Assembly: GCF_031834595.1 (NCBI RefSeq)
Contig: NZ_CP115541.1
Coordinates: 806,001-870,000 of the forward strand
Reading direction: 5' to 3'
Source of the DNA: Stenotrophomonas oahuensis
Lineage (GTDB): Bacteria > Pseudomonadota > Gammaproteobacteria > Xanthomonadales > Xanthomonadaceae
Length of the DNA: 64,000 nt
A model generated the notes under the pieces. That model did no database searches, was not told where the DNA came from, and was given only the letters and a program-made list of their open reading frames with translations. A program made the translations under genes and the position numbers. The first letter of the stretch is position 1; each line of letters starts with the position of its first letter. This document shows positions 63,845 to 64,000 of the stretch, one piece after another.

Positions 63845-64000
63845 ATGCAGGACCTTCATATCGTCGACGGCGACAGCGCAGCGGCCTGTCTCAGGCATGC
63901 CATCGTCACTGGCCAGATGTCCGGCGAGGTATTCGCGCTCAACGACTGGCTGTCGGTTGGCCCGCTGGGAAGCGCCGCCGAACGCAACGCCTTTCTGAGT
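63845..64000 (+). CDS. DUF1835 domain protein, N-terminal part (cut by window end)
   Basis: The first 52 codons are visible and continue beyond the window. LHIVDGDSAAACLRHAI followed by VFALNDWLSVGPLG matches the start of DUF1835 (usually LHIVNGDS...DxLxxGPL). The function of the family is unknown. GGAGG stands about eight bases before ATG 63845. It follows the VOC gene by about 60 bases. Confidence 0.75.
   Translation, partial: MQDLHIVDGDSAAACLRHAIVTGQMSGEVFALNDWLSVGPLGSAAERNAFLS

Overview
The window is a chromosomal segment of a high-GC gammaproteobacterium of the Xanthomonadaceae, most probably Stenotrophomonas. Three things point there. The pcm-tolC then lpxL/waaA order looks xanthomonad. 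The transporters, porins and two-component proteins are of xanthomonad type. The segment is also sprinkled with short palindromes headed by the tetranucleotide GTAG, like the SMAG REP elements described for Stenotrophomonas maltophilia. No rRNA, tRNA or CRISPR array was seen.

Layout. 1-7.8 kb: protein repair (pcm), the outer-membrane channel tolC, and lipid A/LPS genes (lpxL, waaA, an O-antigen-ligase-like gene, a GT4 glycosyltransferase), with a REP-flanked RAYT transposase in the middle. 8-11.5 kb: a secreted GH92 alpha-mannosidase. 11.8-24.6 kb: a C4-dicarboxylate block (malic enzyme maeB, transporter dctA, a phosphate-selective-type porin, a DctB-like hybrid sensor kinase) and, across a small accessory patch (unknown gene, HIT protein, SymE-like toxin, an IS256-family element with an 8-bp target duplication, a lipoprotein), a NarL-type response regulator that may be the kinase's partner. 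24.7-31.3 kb: a tricarboxylate block in which tctD-tctE and an orphan substrate-binding protein face a porin, a CitMHS citrate transporter and a PhaB-like reductase with altered active-site residues. 31.4-34.8 kb: a QEGLA/MATCAP-like putative metallopeptidase, a Xre-RES toxin-antitoxin pair and rsgA. 34.9-41 kb: an AlaA-like aminotransferase operon, a polysaccharide deacetylase, a three-domain glutaredoxin fusion, a DUF924 protein and AMP nucleosidase. 41.1-47.5 kb: a subtilase autotransporter and a pair of secreted amidohydrolase-fold proteins, one without its metal-binding histidines. 47.6-54.7 kb: DegV, small unknown genes, GNAT and DUF3916 proteins, a diguanylate cyclase, and an L,D-transpeptidase/M23 peptidase/RIO kinase operon. 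54.7-57 kb: glutathione-dependent formaldehyde detoxification (frmR-frmA-fghA) with its operator. 57.2-62.3 kb: a tight run of an SRPBCC-like protein, mntH, a cupin, mqo and a ThrE-type exporter. 62.3-64 kb: small unknown membrane or secreted proteins, a VOC protein and the start of a DUF1835 gene.

Two themes stand out. First, the REP palindromes are woven into genes: three unrelated genes stop at the TAG of a REP's GTAG head, one gene reads through a REP for its C-terminus, and one M23 peptidase has a REP encoding its linker. Second, several proteins keep a family fold but have lost canonical catalytic or ligand residues (the PhaB-like reductase, the second amidohydrolase, the central IscA-like domain of the glutaredoxin fusion). 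No complete new defence or biosynthetic system could be demonstrated from the sequence alone.
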